Shown here piece by piece: positions 45,192 to 56,468 of a DNA stretch of 64,000 nucleotides. Both the position numbers and the translations under genes were made by a program. The stretch covers positions 1 to 64,000 of the forward strand of contig JAQYUZ010000026.1 of the NCBI GenBank assembly GCA_033819885.1, read 5' to 3'. This DNA is from Microbotryomycetes sp. JL201 (lineage: Eukaryota > Basidiomycota > Microbotryomycetes). How positions within the stretch are numbered: position 1 is the first letter of the stretch; every line of letters begins with the position of its first letter. The notes beneath the pieces are model-generated. The model was not told the DNA's origin and did not search any database. It saw only the letters and a program-made list of their open reading frames with translations.

Positions 45192-46832
45192 ATGTCTGTC
45201 GCCCAGTTGTCTCCGTTTGGGATGGCGTTTGCCGGCGCCGTCGGAGGTTGCGTCTCTAACGCCGTTGTGTGAGTACCCGGGGCTCCCCGCGGTCTGACCA
45301 GCTTGTTCTCCAGCTGACAAACAGCCGCGTTCCCACAGCTATCCTCTTGATACGTGCGTATCCGACTGTGTTGGACTTGTGAAAGTGGCCATTGCTCGCT
45401 CGAAACTGACGACATTCGATCGGTATCTACCTCTGTCTCGCGTGCATTTTGTCCGCGCATTAAACGTACAGCGTCAAGACTCGTATTCAAACTGACGTCT
45501 CACATGCCAAGAAGGAGAGCGCGGCCGCTGCCGAAGCGTCTCAAGGCCCTTCCACCCTCAACCGACCTGGGGCACCACGCCAATTGCCGCTCGCTCGCAA
45601 CGTATCTGCGCGCGCAATGTTTTTCAAAATACTGAAACAGCAAGGCATCTCGGGTCTGTACAGAGGCTTCGGAGCGAGCATGCTCAACACGTTCAGCATG
45701 CAGTTGTCAGTCTAGTGTTTGTGATCAAATCTCAAGTCACGCCTCTCACGCGCTAACTGTAAACGTCCACCTTGCAACGTCACAGCGCCTACTTCTACTG
45801 GTACACCGTCGTCAGGCGGACGTACCTGAAACGTTTCCCGACGATTGGCGCTCTGAGCACGGCGTGAGTCGCACGGGCTGATACTCAGCCCACTGTACAG
45901 ATCTGACCCGCTGCTTCGTGCAGCACCGAGCTGGCACTTGGCGCCATTGCTGCAGCTTGCGCCCAAGTCTTTACAATTCCCGTTTCCGTCATCGCCACTC
46001 GGCAACAACTCTCGGACAAGGCAACAACGTTCTTGTCGACGATGAGAGACATCTTGCAAGATGACGGAATCACAGGCCTCTGGCGAGGACTCAAACCCTC
46101 GCTCGTGCTGTGTGTCAATCCTGCGATCACGTACGGCATGTTTGAGCGCCTCAAGTCGCTCGTGCTCAAAGACGGCGAAAAGATGACGCCAGGCAAGGCC
46201 TTTTTGATCGGCGCGATGAGCAAGACGATGGCTACTGTCGTGAGTCTCAGATCTCATTAGCAGGTTAGCCCGCCTTGCGCTAATCTTGACTTTGCCTCGC
46301 CACAGGTCACCTACCCTTACATGTAAGTCGTGACATAAATGGACCGTTGCGAATTTTTGCTGACTGCCCTTCCGTCCGCGAACAGCATGGCCAAGACCCG
46401 ATTGCAGGCCAAGTATGAGGATGACGAGGAGGCCGCGATCGGCTCGACGCCCGCCAAGCCTGCAGCTGCTGGACGCTACAAGAAGAAGGAGAGGTACAAC
46501 GGCGCCATTGACGTCTTGCGCCAAGTACACAAGGAGAAAGGATTTGCTGGCTGGTACCAGGTTTGTTTCTGCTCTTGCTCAAGTCCGCAGACTCGCACAC
46601 TGATTGCATTCGTCGCTCATCAGGGCATGCAAGCACAAATTACAAAGGCTGTATTGTCGCAAGCTTTGCTCTTTGGCATCAAAGATATTATCGAGTCATG
46701 TACATTGAGGGCAATGCCGAAACCTGAGGGCTCGCGGCTGACTCTTTTCTTGGCACGCCTGCAGATGTTGTTCTCGCGCTCGTCTACTCGAGCAAGCTGT
46801 CTGGCAGGTCTGTCGGTGTCAAGGCTGTATAA
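45192..46832 (+). CDS. ANT1: Peroxisomal adenine nucleotide carrier (ANT1/PMP47 type)
   Basis: Mitochondrial-carrier-family protein that imports ATP into peroxisomes for fatty-acid activation. Nine exons give 351 residues: 45192-45268, 45339-45353, 45472-45705, 45786-45863, 45924-46239, 46306-46322, 46386-46560, 46624-46699 and 46765-46832. The three carrier repeats are visible as YPLDTVKTRIQ, FTIPVSVIATRQQ (a variant signature) and YPYIMAKTRLQAK, with GLYRGFGASM and GLWRGLKPSLV after them. A long loop lies between helices 1 and 2. Two exons are micro-exons of 15 and 17 nt, one at each P-x-D/P-x-I signature. The last intron (46700-46764) restores helix 6 as SYVVLALVYSSKLS. Confidence 0.85.
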
Positions 46833-47102
46833 ATTTCTGGTTGATAGATAGAGTGTGCGCTGTCATTCACGCGTACGGTTTCAGCAGAGGTTGGCTTTCG
46901 GTGGCACAGAGAAAAACAGGCGTAAACATTGATTGCTGTAAACACCCTTATGTATGAAAAGATGATGATTGCTGTTCTCTGTTCACTAGCGCTTCAAACG
47001 ACTCGTAATTGAGTGGCTGCGCATGTTTCAAAAAGTCAAGCAACGCTTCGCCGGTTTGCGCGTTGAGCTCACCCACGCCAGTGTCGGGCTTGTTCAGGCA
47101 CG

Positions 47103-50100
47103 ATGGCGGGTGCAAAACGGTACTTTGACGCCGACGACAGTGCGAATGGGTCGCCCAACAAGGCCGCTCGTCGTAATGCGAAAAACGAAGGCGACTCGGG
47201 TGCGCGCCATTCGAAGGAAGGGGGCCGCAACCGTGGCAAACCTGCGCAGCAACACAAGGAAAGCTTCATTTCGGCTGGATTGAAGCAGTAGTGAGTGGTG
47301 AAAGGGCGGCTTACGCTTGCACTCGGACTGGCAGTTTGCCGACTCGGCGCCGAGCGACGAGTCTTAGACAGTCGATGGCTGACGAGTCTCGCTTTGCACA
47401 CATAGCACTGAGGCTGCAGAGCAACAAGCTGAAGCCAAGAAGCAGAGCGCCGGGACAGGTCAGTTGCGAGTCTCCATTTCTTCGGCCGAGCTGACCACAC
47501 CTCTTCTGAGCAGAGGATGCAAACATGCCTCACACGACGCTGTACCTCACCCGGCTACCTCCAAATCTCACCTCGCCGCAGTTGACTCTAATCTTTTCGT
47601 CGTATGCGCCCATTCGAGCTGCTTTCGTTGTCTCGTCTTCGGACGGCCCGAAACCAGATCGCAAAGATGCCTCGAGCGCCAATACGGTCCCACTCGGACC
47701 AGGACGTGACCGCACTGGCAAGTCAGTGTCTCGCGGCTTTGGTTACGTCAGATTCGTCCTCCGCGCAGACGCCGAGAAATGTCTGGAAGAATGGGGTGGC
47801 AAAAATGGTTTGCCTGTGGACGCCGTGTCCGAGTTGAAAAACACTGAAGGACTCGAGAATGTCGAGTGGGACAAGCTCTGCGGCAGAGACGGCGTGAAGA
47901 TGTCGTGGGCAAAGAAGAAACTGAAGGAAGGCGAAAAGCCAGAAGGCTCTTCGTCCATGGCGACGGGCTCGAAAGCTGAAACGAGGAAACATGACACCGA
48001 GCGCAAACCTGCTTTCGACCGTAATGCGGCGAGGTCGGTATTCGTTTTTGGTTTGCCACCGCCGAACAATGCAGAGAGCGATTCAGAAGACGTTGCCAAA
48101 GATGAAGCGGAGACTAAAGACGTCGATGACCATGAAGACGATTCAAAAGAAGACAAGAATGTTGATTGGAAGAAAGCCCTGCGCCAAAAAGCTCGCAAGA
48201 TTGGCGTGATCGAGGACGTCAAGTGGCCGATTCGTCTCCCGAGCAAAGAGCACGCTGCGCTCCTCGTCATGAGCTCTCCACGGGACGCTCATGAAGTGAT
48301 GAAGCGTTTGAACAACCACGTCTTCAGAGGTCATGTCGTCAGTGCGACGGTCAAAAGCACTTGGGATCTCACTCAACGACTCGGTCAAGCTCGTGGCGGC
48401 GGTCGATTGCTCGTGCGAAACTTGGCTTTCGACATTTCAATTCCCGATTTGCGAACCGTTTTTGCACGATTCGGACCTTTGCATTCGATCACGTTGCCCA
48501 CGGACGCTAAAACGGGCAAAGCTCGAGGTTTCGCTTTCATTCACTTCGTCGCAAAGACTGACGCCGAAAAGGCCTTGACGACCATTAACGGAACTCGAAT
48601 CTATGCTGGAATGGCAGCAGAACGCGTCGCGAGCGAAGGTGGAAAGGAAGGCAAGAAGAAGGACGTTCGTGAAAAGAAGAAAGCCGAGAGCAAGAACAGT
48701 CAGACGAACGAGCGTGGCAGGCTTGTCGCTGTTGATTGGGCGCTTGGAAAGGACGAGTGGGAGAAAGCTCAGCAGGAGGATGGCGCCTTGGCAGATGACA
48801 AGCCCGACCAGGACCAAGAGGACGAGGACGACACTGAAGAAAGCTCTGACGATAGCGACGAGGAAGAGTCGGAAGAGGATTCCGATTCGGACCTCGAACC
48901 AGTCGCGCTCGGCGCCGAATCAGAAGAGGAAAAGAGCCAAGACGACGAAGACGAAGACGAGGAACACGACGCCAAGGACGACACGAAGGGTACGACGCTA
49001 TTTGTCCGCAACCTGTCCTTTGAGGCGACAGAGGCCGAAGCGTATGACTTATTCAAACAGTTTGGTCCTCTGCGCTACGCACGCATCGTTTATGACCCTA
49101 CCACAAAGCGGTCCCGCGGAACAGCATTCGTCCATTTCTGGAACGACGAGGATGCTCACGAGGTGTTGCGCGAATCAGAAAGCCTCAACAATGGTATTTT
49201 TAGTGGCGAGGTGAGCAAATGGTCATTTGAAGCGAACTCTATGTCCGCTGATTTCACCTCAACGGATAGACGTCGGACAAGAAGGCAAGGACGGCGACTA
49301 AATCGCTATTGACGGCCGACCCTGGCTCGTCGCAAGCGGCCAAGCTGACGCTGCATGGCCGTGTCCTTGCTGCTGTTCCAGCGGTCTCGAAAGATGACGC
49401 TGACAAATTGAGAGAGGATCGCGACAAGAAAGGCGGCACCAAGACTGACAGGCGCAACTTGTATCTGATGCGAGAGGGCGGTGAGTAGCGTCTCATCTGG
49501 GAACAAGTCAGGTGACTGATTTTTCGCCCGCACAGTCGTGTTCCCATCGTGGCCGCTCGCAAAAGAGCTTCACCCTGCCGACATGAACGCGCGACAGATG
49601 TCGTTCGAAGCGCGCAAGTCGCTGCTTCGCTCAAACCCGTCTCTGTTCATCTCTCGAACGCGTCTTTCGATCCGTCAGATTCCACTGTACGTCACAGACG
49701 GCATGCTCAAGCGCTTGGCCAACCATGCCGCGAAAGAGTTTGAGCGTGAGGTCAAGGCGGGCAGGCGCAAACCTTTGACCCGAGAAGAGTTACAAGCGTT
49801 CGTCGCCGACGCTTCCGGCTCGGCCCCTCCCGCTGCTCCGGCCGTCAATGCCAAAGGTATTCCTCAAAGTCGGATTAAGCAATCCAAGATTTTGAGACAG
49901 ACGGACCGCGTTGATCCGTTGACGGGACTCGGTCGATCCAAAGGTTACGGTTTCCTCGAAATGGCTACACATGCGGACGCACTTCGCGTGCTGAGATGGG
50001 CCAACGCCAACAAGGAAGTCGGCAGACTGTTGCGCGGCTGGTGGAGGTCAGAACTAGATTCGATGATTGCAAAGACTGAGAGCGGCGAGGGTAAACTTGG

Positions 50101-50723
50101 CAGAAATGTCGTGACGACTGACAAGGCCGAACGGTTGAAGAGACTGAAGGAAAAAATGGCAGAGTTGCAAGAAGAGGAAAAGCAGGCGAACGAAAAGGCC
50201 GCAAAGAGGGAAGCCGAAGGCCGAGCACAGAACGAGACCTCACGCAGCGTCAAGACGCTCATCATCGAATGTACGCTGGACTTGAATCACTTGAACCCAG
50301 GAATGATGTGCTTACTAGCTCGTTTCGACGACAGTCTCGATCGAGAACGCTGTTACGACCAAGCGACGCGCAGAAAAGGTAGAAAAGGCTCGAGAGCGTG
50401 CACGACGATCAAAGGTCAGTGTTGTCCAGTTCGGAACAAAGCGCGGTAGCGCTAAAGTTGGTTTGCTTTAATGCACTCAGAATGCCGACGAAGCCGGCGA
50501 CGGCAACGATGATGACGCTGAAGACTCGACCGACGAGGGCGATGCCAAATCACCGAAAGGCAGCAAGAGACGAAACAGCACTGCATCAAAGGTTGGCGAA
50601 AAAGGTGCGAAAAAGGCCAAGATCAACGACGCGGACGCGGAGCAAACAAACAGGCAAGGCAGCGCAATTGGGTCAATCATTGCTAGGAAGCGCAGAGAAA
50701 AGAAGCAGGGCAAGCGCAGGTAG
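47103..50723 (+). CDS. NOP4: Nucleolar RNA-binding protein NOP4 (RBM28 type)
   Basis: Four-RRM nucleolar protein needed for 27S pre-rRNA processing and 60S assembly. Exons 47103-47290, 47406-47458, 47514-49210, 49270-49480, 49536-50270, 50335-50414 and 50481-50723 give 1068 residues. RRM1 begins TTLYLTRLPPNLT with SRGFGYVRFV. RRM2 is divergent (ARSVFVFGLPPPN). RRM3 is RLLVRNLAFDISIPDL with KARGFAFIHFV. RRM4 is TLFVRNLSFEATEAEA with SRGTAFVHFW. A final degenerate RRM follows with TRLSIRQIPLYVT and SKGYGFLEMATHADAL. A long acidic stretch (EEESEEDSDSDLE) precedes RRM4, and the C-terminus is Lys/Arg-rich like other nucleolar factors. Confidence 0.92.
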
Positions 50724-50930
50724 ACGCAATGCGGACATTTTCAGGTTGCAATTGACGCCAACACACGGCTTCCGAATAATTGCGAGCGAAGGGTGATCAC
50801 GTTGCACAAGAGAATGATGAAAACGACAATTGACTTGAGATTGAAATGGGAAGAAGTTGAAGTACGCTACAGCTGATGACTGGCCGCGCTCGAGTCGGCA
50901 AGCTGTCGTCTCGAGAATGAGGGTGACTCC

Positions 50931-51474
50931 TCAAGCTCGTCGCCGCTGCCAGTCGCGGTAAATTGGGCTGACTGCGACGTGTTGCAAGTTTGACGAATCT
51001 GGTTGTTTGTGCAGACTCTGCGCGAGCAGTGTTCTCGTTGCCTCTGCCGTCAGCAGGCCTGGCATGTCCGACTGAGTGCGAATGACGGTGCCGATCGACA
51101 TGAAGAACGCAAAGGTGGCTCCGGAGCTGAGCATGTAGCCAGAGAGAGATGGCAGGAATCCTCGGGGGCCTGCGCCGTTCCTGGCACGACAGGCGTGTGT
51201 GAGCGAGCGTGCGTGAGAGAGGGCAAGAAGGGCCAGAATAGACGTTTACCGCAGGATGGCAAAGCTGCCGAACAGGAATCCGATTGTCAAGCCGACCATA
51301 CCTCCCATGGTTGCACCCATTTTCACTGCAAATGCGCGACACGCCCACGAACGTCAGGAAAATGGTGGGAGCCTGTTTGCGCACAGGACGGGACAGCGTG
51401 ATGTAGCGTGACGTACTCTTTTGCCATATTGTGGGCTCGTGTGCGCCTTGCATCGCTTGCGGTGGCGGCGGCAT
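50931..51474 (-). CDS. MGR2: ROMO1/MGR2 inner-membrane translocase subunit
   Basis: Small mitochondrial inner-membrane protein associated with TIM23. Exons 51474-51417, 51325-51250 and 51180-50931 give 127 residues. MKMGATMGGMVGLTIGFLFG, SFAILRNGAGPRGFLP and YMLSSGATFAFFMSIGTVIR are the two membrane segments and their Gly-rich loop, clearly matching the family. About 45 residues follow the usual end of the family (after VIRTQ); this tail is Ser/Gln/Arg-rich and unmatched, so either the protein is extended or a last intron was missed. Confidence 0.88.
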
Positions 51475-51726
51475 GATTGTGTGCGCCTGAATCAAACGGC
51501 AGAAGCTCGAGGGGCATGAGCGCGCGCTCGCTCGGGGTTTGGCTTGCTGCTCGAACGACGTCATCGACACGCTTGCGCCGACAGCGGCAAGTGCATGCGC
51601 ACTCGGATCTCCAGGCATTTTCTGCTTGCGCGAGCCTGCGTCCGCAACCATCGTCGCCTGTTTCGCAACCCGGAGCAGCCGGGCCTTGACCGGTCTCTGT
51701 CACCGAATACAGCTCGCACATTGGCA

Positions 51727-54103
51727 ATGACGGCACCGGTCGCGTCCTCATCCATGTCCGGAGGCTCAGGCATCGCTCCAGTCATACATTTGAACGACAG
51801 CGAGCGACAGTTGGCAGATTTGCTCGTCGAGTGCGCAGACTGGGTCGACGCGAACCCGCATGAAGTAGATGCGCTCAGGCTCAGAGACGAGCAAGGCAAA
51901 TGGGTTGGAAAACAAAGAGGGAACGAACACGTCGAGCTCCGAATCGCTGGCGGATGGGTCAGGGACAAGGTGAGATCGCACGGCAGGGCCTGAGCGTCGC
52001 AATCGAGAGACCAGGCACCGTGGTGCTCGACAACACGTCGATGTCGGACGAGGCATCGTCAAGAGCTTGTCAGCTTTGTATCGCACCTCGCTGACTCGGC
52101 CATGACAGCTACTCGGACGTTCATCAGACGACATCGACATTTCGACGGCACCAGATCCCATCACTGGGGCCAAGTTCGCAGCCTTGTTTGAGAAGCATCT
52201 AGAGCTTCGAGGACAACGTCACCTGGTCCGTCGACCCCTCTCTACCGCTCACTGCATCATCGACTGACATTGACTAAACTTCAGATGGGCAAACTAACAA
52301 AAATTGACGCAAAACCGGACCAGTCAAAGCATCTCGAGACTGCAACCGCAATTGTCTGCGGACTGTCAGTCGATTGGGTTCAGCAGCGAGGGCAGGAACA
52401 GTACTCGGAAGACAGTCGGATACCGACCGTCGTAGGTCGGACACGAAACGAGCACGAACGATGGACGAGAACTGACCTGTTCCGAGTCGTGCAGGCTTTC
52501 GGAACACCGCTTGAAGACGCAGAAAGGCGTGACCTGACCATTAACGCGTTGTTCTACAACTTACGGACAAGGTCAATCGAGGACCAAACTGGCAAAGGTC
52601 TAGCAGACCTCGGACTTGTGCCGGGCGCGCAGAAACAGATTCGCACGCCGCTAGAGCCGTTCAAGACATTCCATGACGACCCGCTGCGAGTGATTAGGGC
52701 CGTCAGGTTTGCGGCGCGTTTTGGTCGAGAGTACTTGCTCAATGACGAGCTTGTCAAGGCTATAGGCAGCGAGGAGATAAGAGTGAGCAGAGATCATCTG
52801 CAAAAGATATCAGCATTGCTGAAAGCTTTTTCTTGCAGGCGGCCCTTAGAGATCCAAAGAAAATTAGTCGAGAACGGGTAGGTATCGAACTCGAAAAGAT
52901 GCTAGCTAGTAAGTGTATCCGATCGCCGCTGCTGTACATGTCTCGCTGAAACGCGCTGTCCCAGGTACTCGGAGTGACCCTTTATACGCTATGGAGCTCG
53001 TCGCCCAACTACACCTTCACGACCTCGTCTTTTTGTACGACCCGCAAGAGGTCAACTCTTTTTCCAACCCAGGACATCCCGAGGTGCCCAATCTCTCGCT
53101 TTCATACGCGGCTGCAAAAGTCCTCCACTCTCTTCTCTCGGCAGACCCGTCCTTTCCACCGTTGCACAGGGTTCTCCACCTAGAACGTGTCGTACCGGCA
53201 GCCGATGCTACTCCCTCGCCCTTCCCGTCCGAGACAGAGATCTATCGGATATATCCGGTTACCATCAAAAGGTTGTATTTGTCATGCGGATTGCTCCCGC
53301 TGTACGACCTCTCGGCGCCGGATAAGAAAAAGGTTGTCTGGGTCGGAGAAAAGATCGTCAGAGACGGCATCAAATGGCCAACTCACGACTTTATTTGGGC
53401 GAAAAAGGCACGAGAAGCGTCAATGTTATTGAGCGAGGGCGTCAGACGACACGCTCGTGCGGATGCGACTGACTCGGCCGCCTCGCGCGTCGACATTGGT
53501 GAGGGTGATGTTTGCACTTTCAATCAGTCGTGCTGATTTGTCTATGGTTTGCAGGCCTGCTATTACGGAATGCATCCGTACACGACATGCTTCACTCGAG
53601 GTGGAACGTTAGCGTGCTTTGGAGTCTCATCGTGGACATTGTCAAAAGTACGCTCGCAGATGACAGTTGACATTCGCATACTGATCGCGAACACTTTGGA
53701 GTAGATCCCGTCTCTGCGTCCGAGCTCATCCAAAGCTACAACGCCTTTGTGGCGAAAGTCTTGGCACTTGGTCTCGACGTGGGCGCTTTTGAGCCTCCTT
53801 TGCTTGACGTTCGTGCCCAGACTGTGCGTGTTACTATCAAATTAGCGTCTGACGTTTATTCTGGGCGAATAGGGGAAACAAGTTAACGACCTCTTTCCCG
53901 ACTCTCGAGGCTCGCCTGCTATGACGAGCATCATGGCGCTTGTCATAGAGTTTCAGCTTCGGAATCCTCTTTCAACCGCAGAAGATTGCAAGACATACCT
54001 TTTGGCCAACACGGACAAAGTAGACGCCTTGTTGAGCCGGTTTCCGAAGAAAGTGGCGCAGCCAAAGAAGAAGAAGGTTGTTGGCAAGGCACGAGAACAA
54101 TGA
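51727..54103 (+). CDS. CCA1: CCA-adding tRNA nucleotidyltransferase
   Basis: Adds the 3' CCA to tRNAs. Eight exons give 634 residues: 51727-51969, 52109-52225, 52285-52782, 52839-52908, 52965-53498, 53555-53647, 53705-53823 and 53873-54103. Class II motifs are present: LRIAGGWVRDKLLG with SDDIDIS (two catalytic Asp), ERRDLTINALFYN, FHDDPLRVIRAVRFAARFG and ISRERVGIELEKML. The N-terminus has no clear presequence before MTAPVASSSMS, though one isoform usually serves mitochondria, so alternative starts are possible. The C-terminus is Lys-rich (PKKKKVVGKAREQ). The donor at 52226 (GTCCGT) is inferred from frame. Confidence 0.9.
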
Positions 54104-54660
54104 TTTGTCTTTGCACGACCTGAACATGTTGTTATTTCACGACCAAGAGCCATGTTCAATAGCCACGAAGTGTGACGGAGATTTGCGAGTAGTTATTTCT
54201 TTCGCCTGGTTCCAGCAGCCCGAATGTATGATAATTAACATGAGAACTTTGATCTACCGCAATGTGTGCTTAGGCATTCGGGCACTCGGTGGGGCTGAGC
54301 ACTGCGCACGTCCCCTCTTTCCTGCCTAAGCGTCATGTCGCGCACCACGGCGAGCAAGCGCGCGTCTAGCAGCACGCAGGCAAGTTGTATCGAATGCGTG
54401 TCCCACTGTCGTTCGGCCAGCCGCTTGTCGCCAGGTCACACCGCCTCCGACCGTGATTGACACGCGACGCGAGCCTGGCGTGGTGTACGCACGCTGTCTT
54501 CAGTACTTCAACACGATGACCACGTCGCGGTGGGGCTCAATGATGGGACGCTGCGCTGAAGCTGCCTAACACGACAGCGCTCAGGACGCGCACAAGTGTG
54601 GCTCAGTCACAGAAGCACAGGAGCTGACGCTGTCTTTGGGCGTTGACAGGCTTTTGAGGA
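54104..54660. other. Unresolved stretch upstream of CHS5
   Basis: Probably holds the CHS5 promoter and its first exon or exons. A short open path also exists: ATG near 54335 (MSRTTASKRASSSTQ) joining 54435 through a GCAAGT intron to a stop near 54569. I cannot show that it is a gene. Confidence 0.3.
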
Positions 54661-56342
54661 TGATCCAGCGACTCAGAGATTCGTCATTGGCAAGATTGAT
54701 GGCAAGTCGAGCAGACGATGCGCAAGTGAGGCTCGAGCGCTGACTTGCGGCCCTGCTAGCTGGCATCGCTGTCCTCATCTCGGACGTAAGGATGCCCGCC
54801 CAACTCATACCTTGGTCCATGCCTGACCAGCCATTTCTTCGTAGTCGGTCCATTTGATCGAGTTTCCTTCGCTCTTGCTACCTTCGGGCGTTGGACCAGG
54901 CTCGATTGTTAATATCACGTGCACGCGCAATACTGTCGCCGAGAAGGATACCAACAAGGCATTTTGGGACTTGCAGAACGACATTTTCACAGAATTTGGC
55001 GCTGAAGAGCCACAAGCTCCAAAGCTCAGGATCAGAAACACGACGCAGACGAGCGTGAGGCGTTTTGTAAAGTCGAGCCCGCGCGAAAGGTACTGATGGA
55101 CTCTCTTGGTAGGTCACTCTCGAATGGGACAAGCTTGAGCTGGCCAAGGCCAAACTGCTTGGCCTGTCAATCTGGCGCAACGGTCAACGCCTTACAAGTA
55201 TTCCAAACCCTTTGCATAACACGAGCACAAAGCTGTCAGGCCTGTCGCTCGATACAGACTACACGTTTCATCTCGTTATGAAGACGACTGCCGGCACTTT
55301 GAGCTCTCCTATTGTCAAAACTCGAACGCACACGATCAATGACACGTCCGGCTTGTCAGTGTGCTTCGGCCATGTCGAGCCAGAAAAGCTTTTAGATGAA
55401 GCACAGACCGCTATTCGAGACATGAAGGCCAAATACAGCGACAAGATACAGATCGACACTACGCATTTCGTAGCAACGAGTCCGGCAAGTCCATCGAATC
55501 CGTCTGGGGGACCGGGCCCGGAGTATCAAAAGGCGTTGCAGCTCAGCATTGTGAGTGACGTCTGCGGTCGCCTCCCTTTTTAGCGTGCTAATTAGCTGCG
55601 ACTCCTCCGCCAGCCCGTTGTAAGTCCAGAATGGGTCCTAGCCTGCCACCGCGAACAGAAGATGGTGCCTATCTCGAATTACTACATTGGCGCCGTCAAC
55701 CACGCAGCGTCGCTGTCATCAGCCCAACTCGTCACTTCAACTGGCCAGATACCGCCATCGAAACCGGTCGCGCGTCGTGCGACCGCAGCCAGTATTCCCG
55801 AAGAGGGCGCCGGTCCCGCGGAGAATGCGCCGTCGGCTACAGCGACGGTCAGACCTGCAGTCCCTCCCGCCCCAACGTCTTTGTCGCGGACGGAGCTGGC
55901 AGAGGAAGAGCCTGAAAGGCCGCCAGCAGATTCAGCTGTGGCCGGTCCGGCGCAGTCGGAGACTGCCGAAGACATTGAAACTCGACCGCCGGCAAAGGCC
56001 GAGTCGCCTACGATCACAATCACCGCTCCCGAAGAGACTCAATCTACCCGAGTTGATGCTCCGACTGGAGCGAGTGAGCCGGCTCGGGAAGAGGACGAGA
56101 TTGAGAACGAACAAGTCAATGATCTAAACGAGGCGACGGAAGCCGTTTCTCTCGCGGATGACAGGGACGAGTCTGTCCTGGTCGAGACTAGCAGTACAGA
56201 TGCTGTGTCTTCTGCTGCTGCTGCTGCTGCTGCTCCTGCTCCTGCTGGCGACGACGATACAGCGACAGTCGCAGGTCCAGGCGCCCAAGACGAGAACAAG
56301 GTTGAGGACGATGACGAAATGGAAGAAGTGGGTTTGCAGTGA
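54661..56342 (+). CDS. CHS5: CHS5 exomer scaffold (FN3-BRCT)
   Basis: Scaffold of the exomer coat that exports chitin synthase and other cargo from the trans-Golgi. Supported exons end at 54701, then 54760-54785, 54845-55054, 55113-55550 and 55614-56342. They read RFVIGKIDAGIAVLISD, SLLLPSGVGPGSIVNITCTR and the FN3 domain LRIRNTTQTSVTLEWDKLEL. STKLSGLSLDTDYTFHLV is followed by the BRCT domain SGLSVCFGHV to IDTTHFVATSP and PEWVLACHREQKMVP. The tail is acidic and Ala/Pro-rich with a run of eight or so GCT/CCT codons. The first intron seen (54702-54759) needs a GC donor. The start codon was not identified, so the 5' end is approximate. Confidence 0.85.
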
Positions 56343-56468
56343 TGTAATAATCATAGAATGATTGCTATGGCGACACGATATGTCTTGTCTTGCCATGCCG
56401 AGAGAACCTTTGAAACGGCCGCGCGTCGCGTCGCCCTTGTTAGCGCACGCGCCTCTCAGCCGAACTCG

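Noticed and set aside
46340-46851. Peroxisomal carrier reading straight through to a stop at 46851
   Set aside because: That frame ends in a non-conserved Arg/Ser tail; removing 46700-46764 restores a hydrophobic sixth helix and keeps the frame.
51561-51968. 135-residue minus-strand frame
   Set aside because: Antisense to the first exon of CCA1 and without recognisable features.
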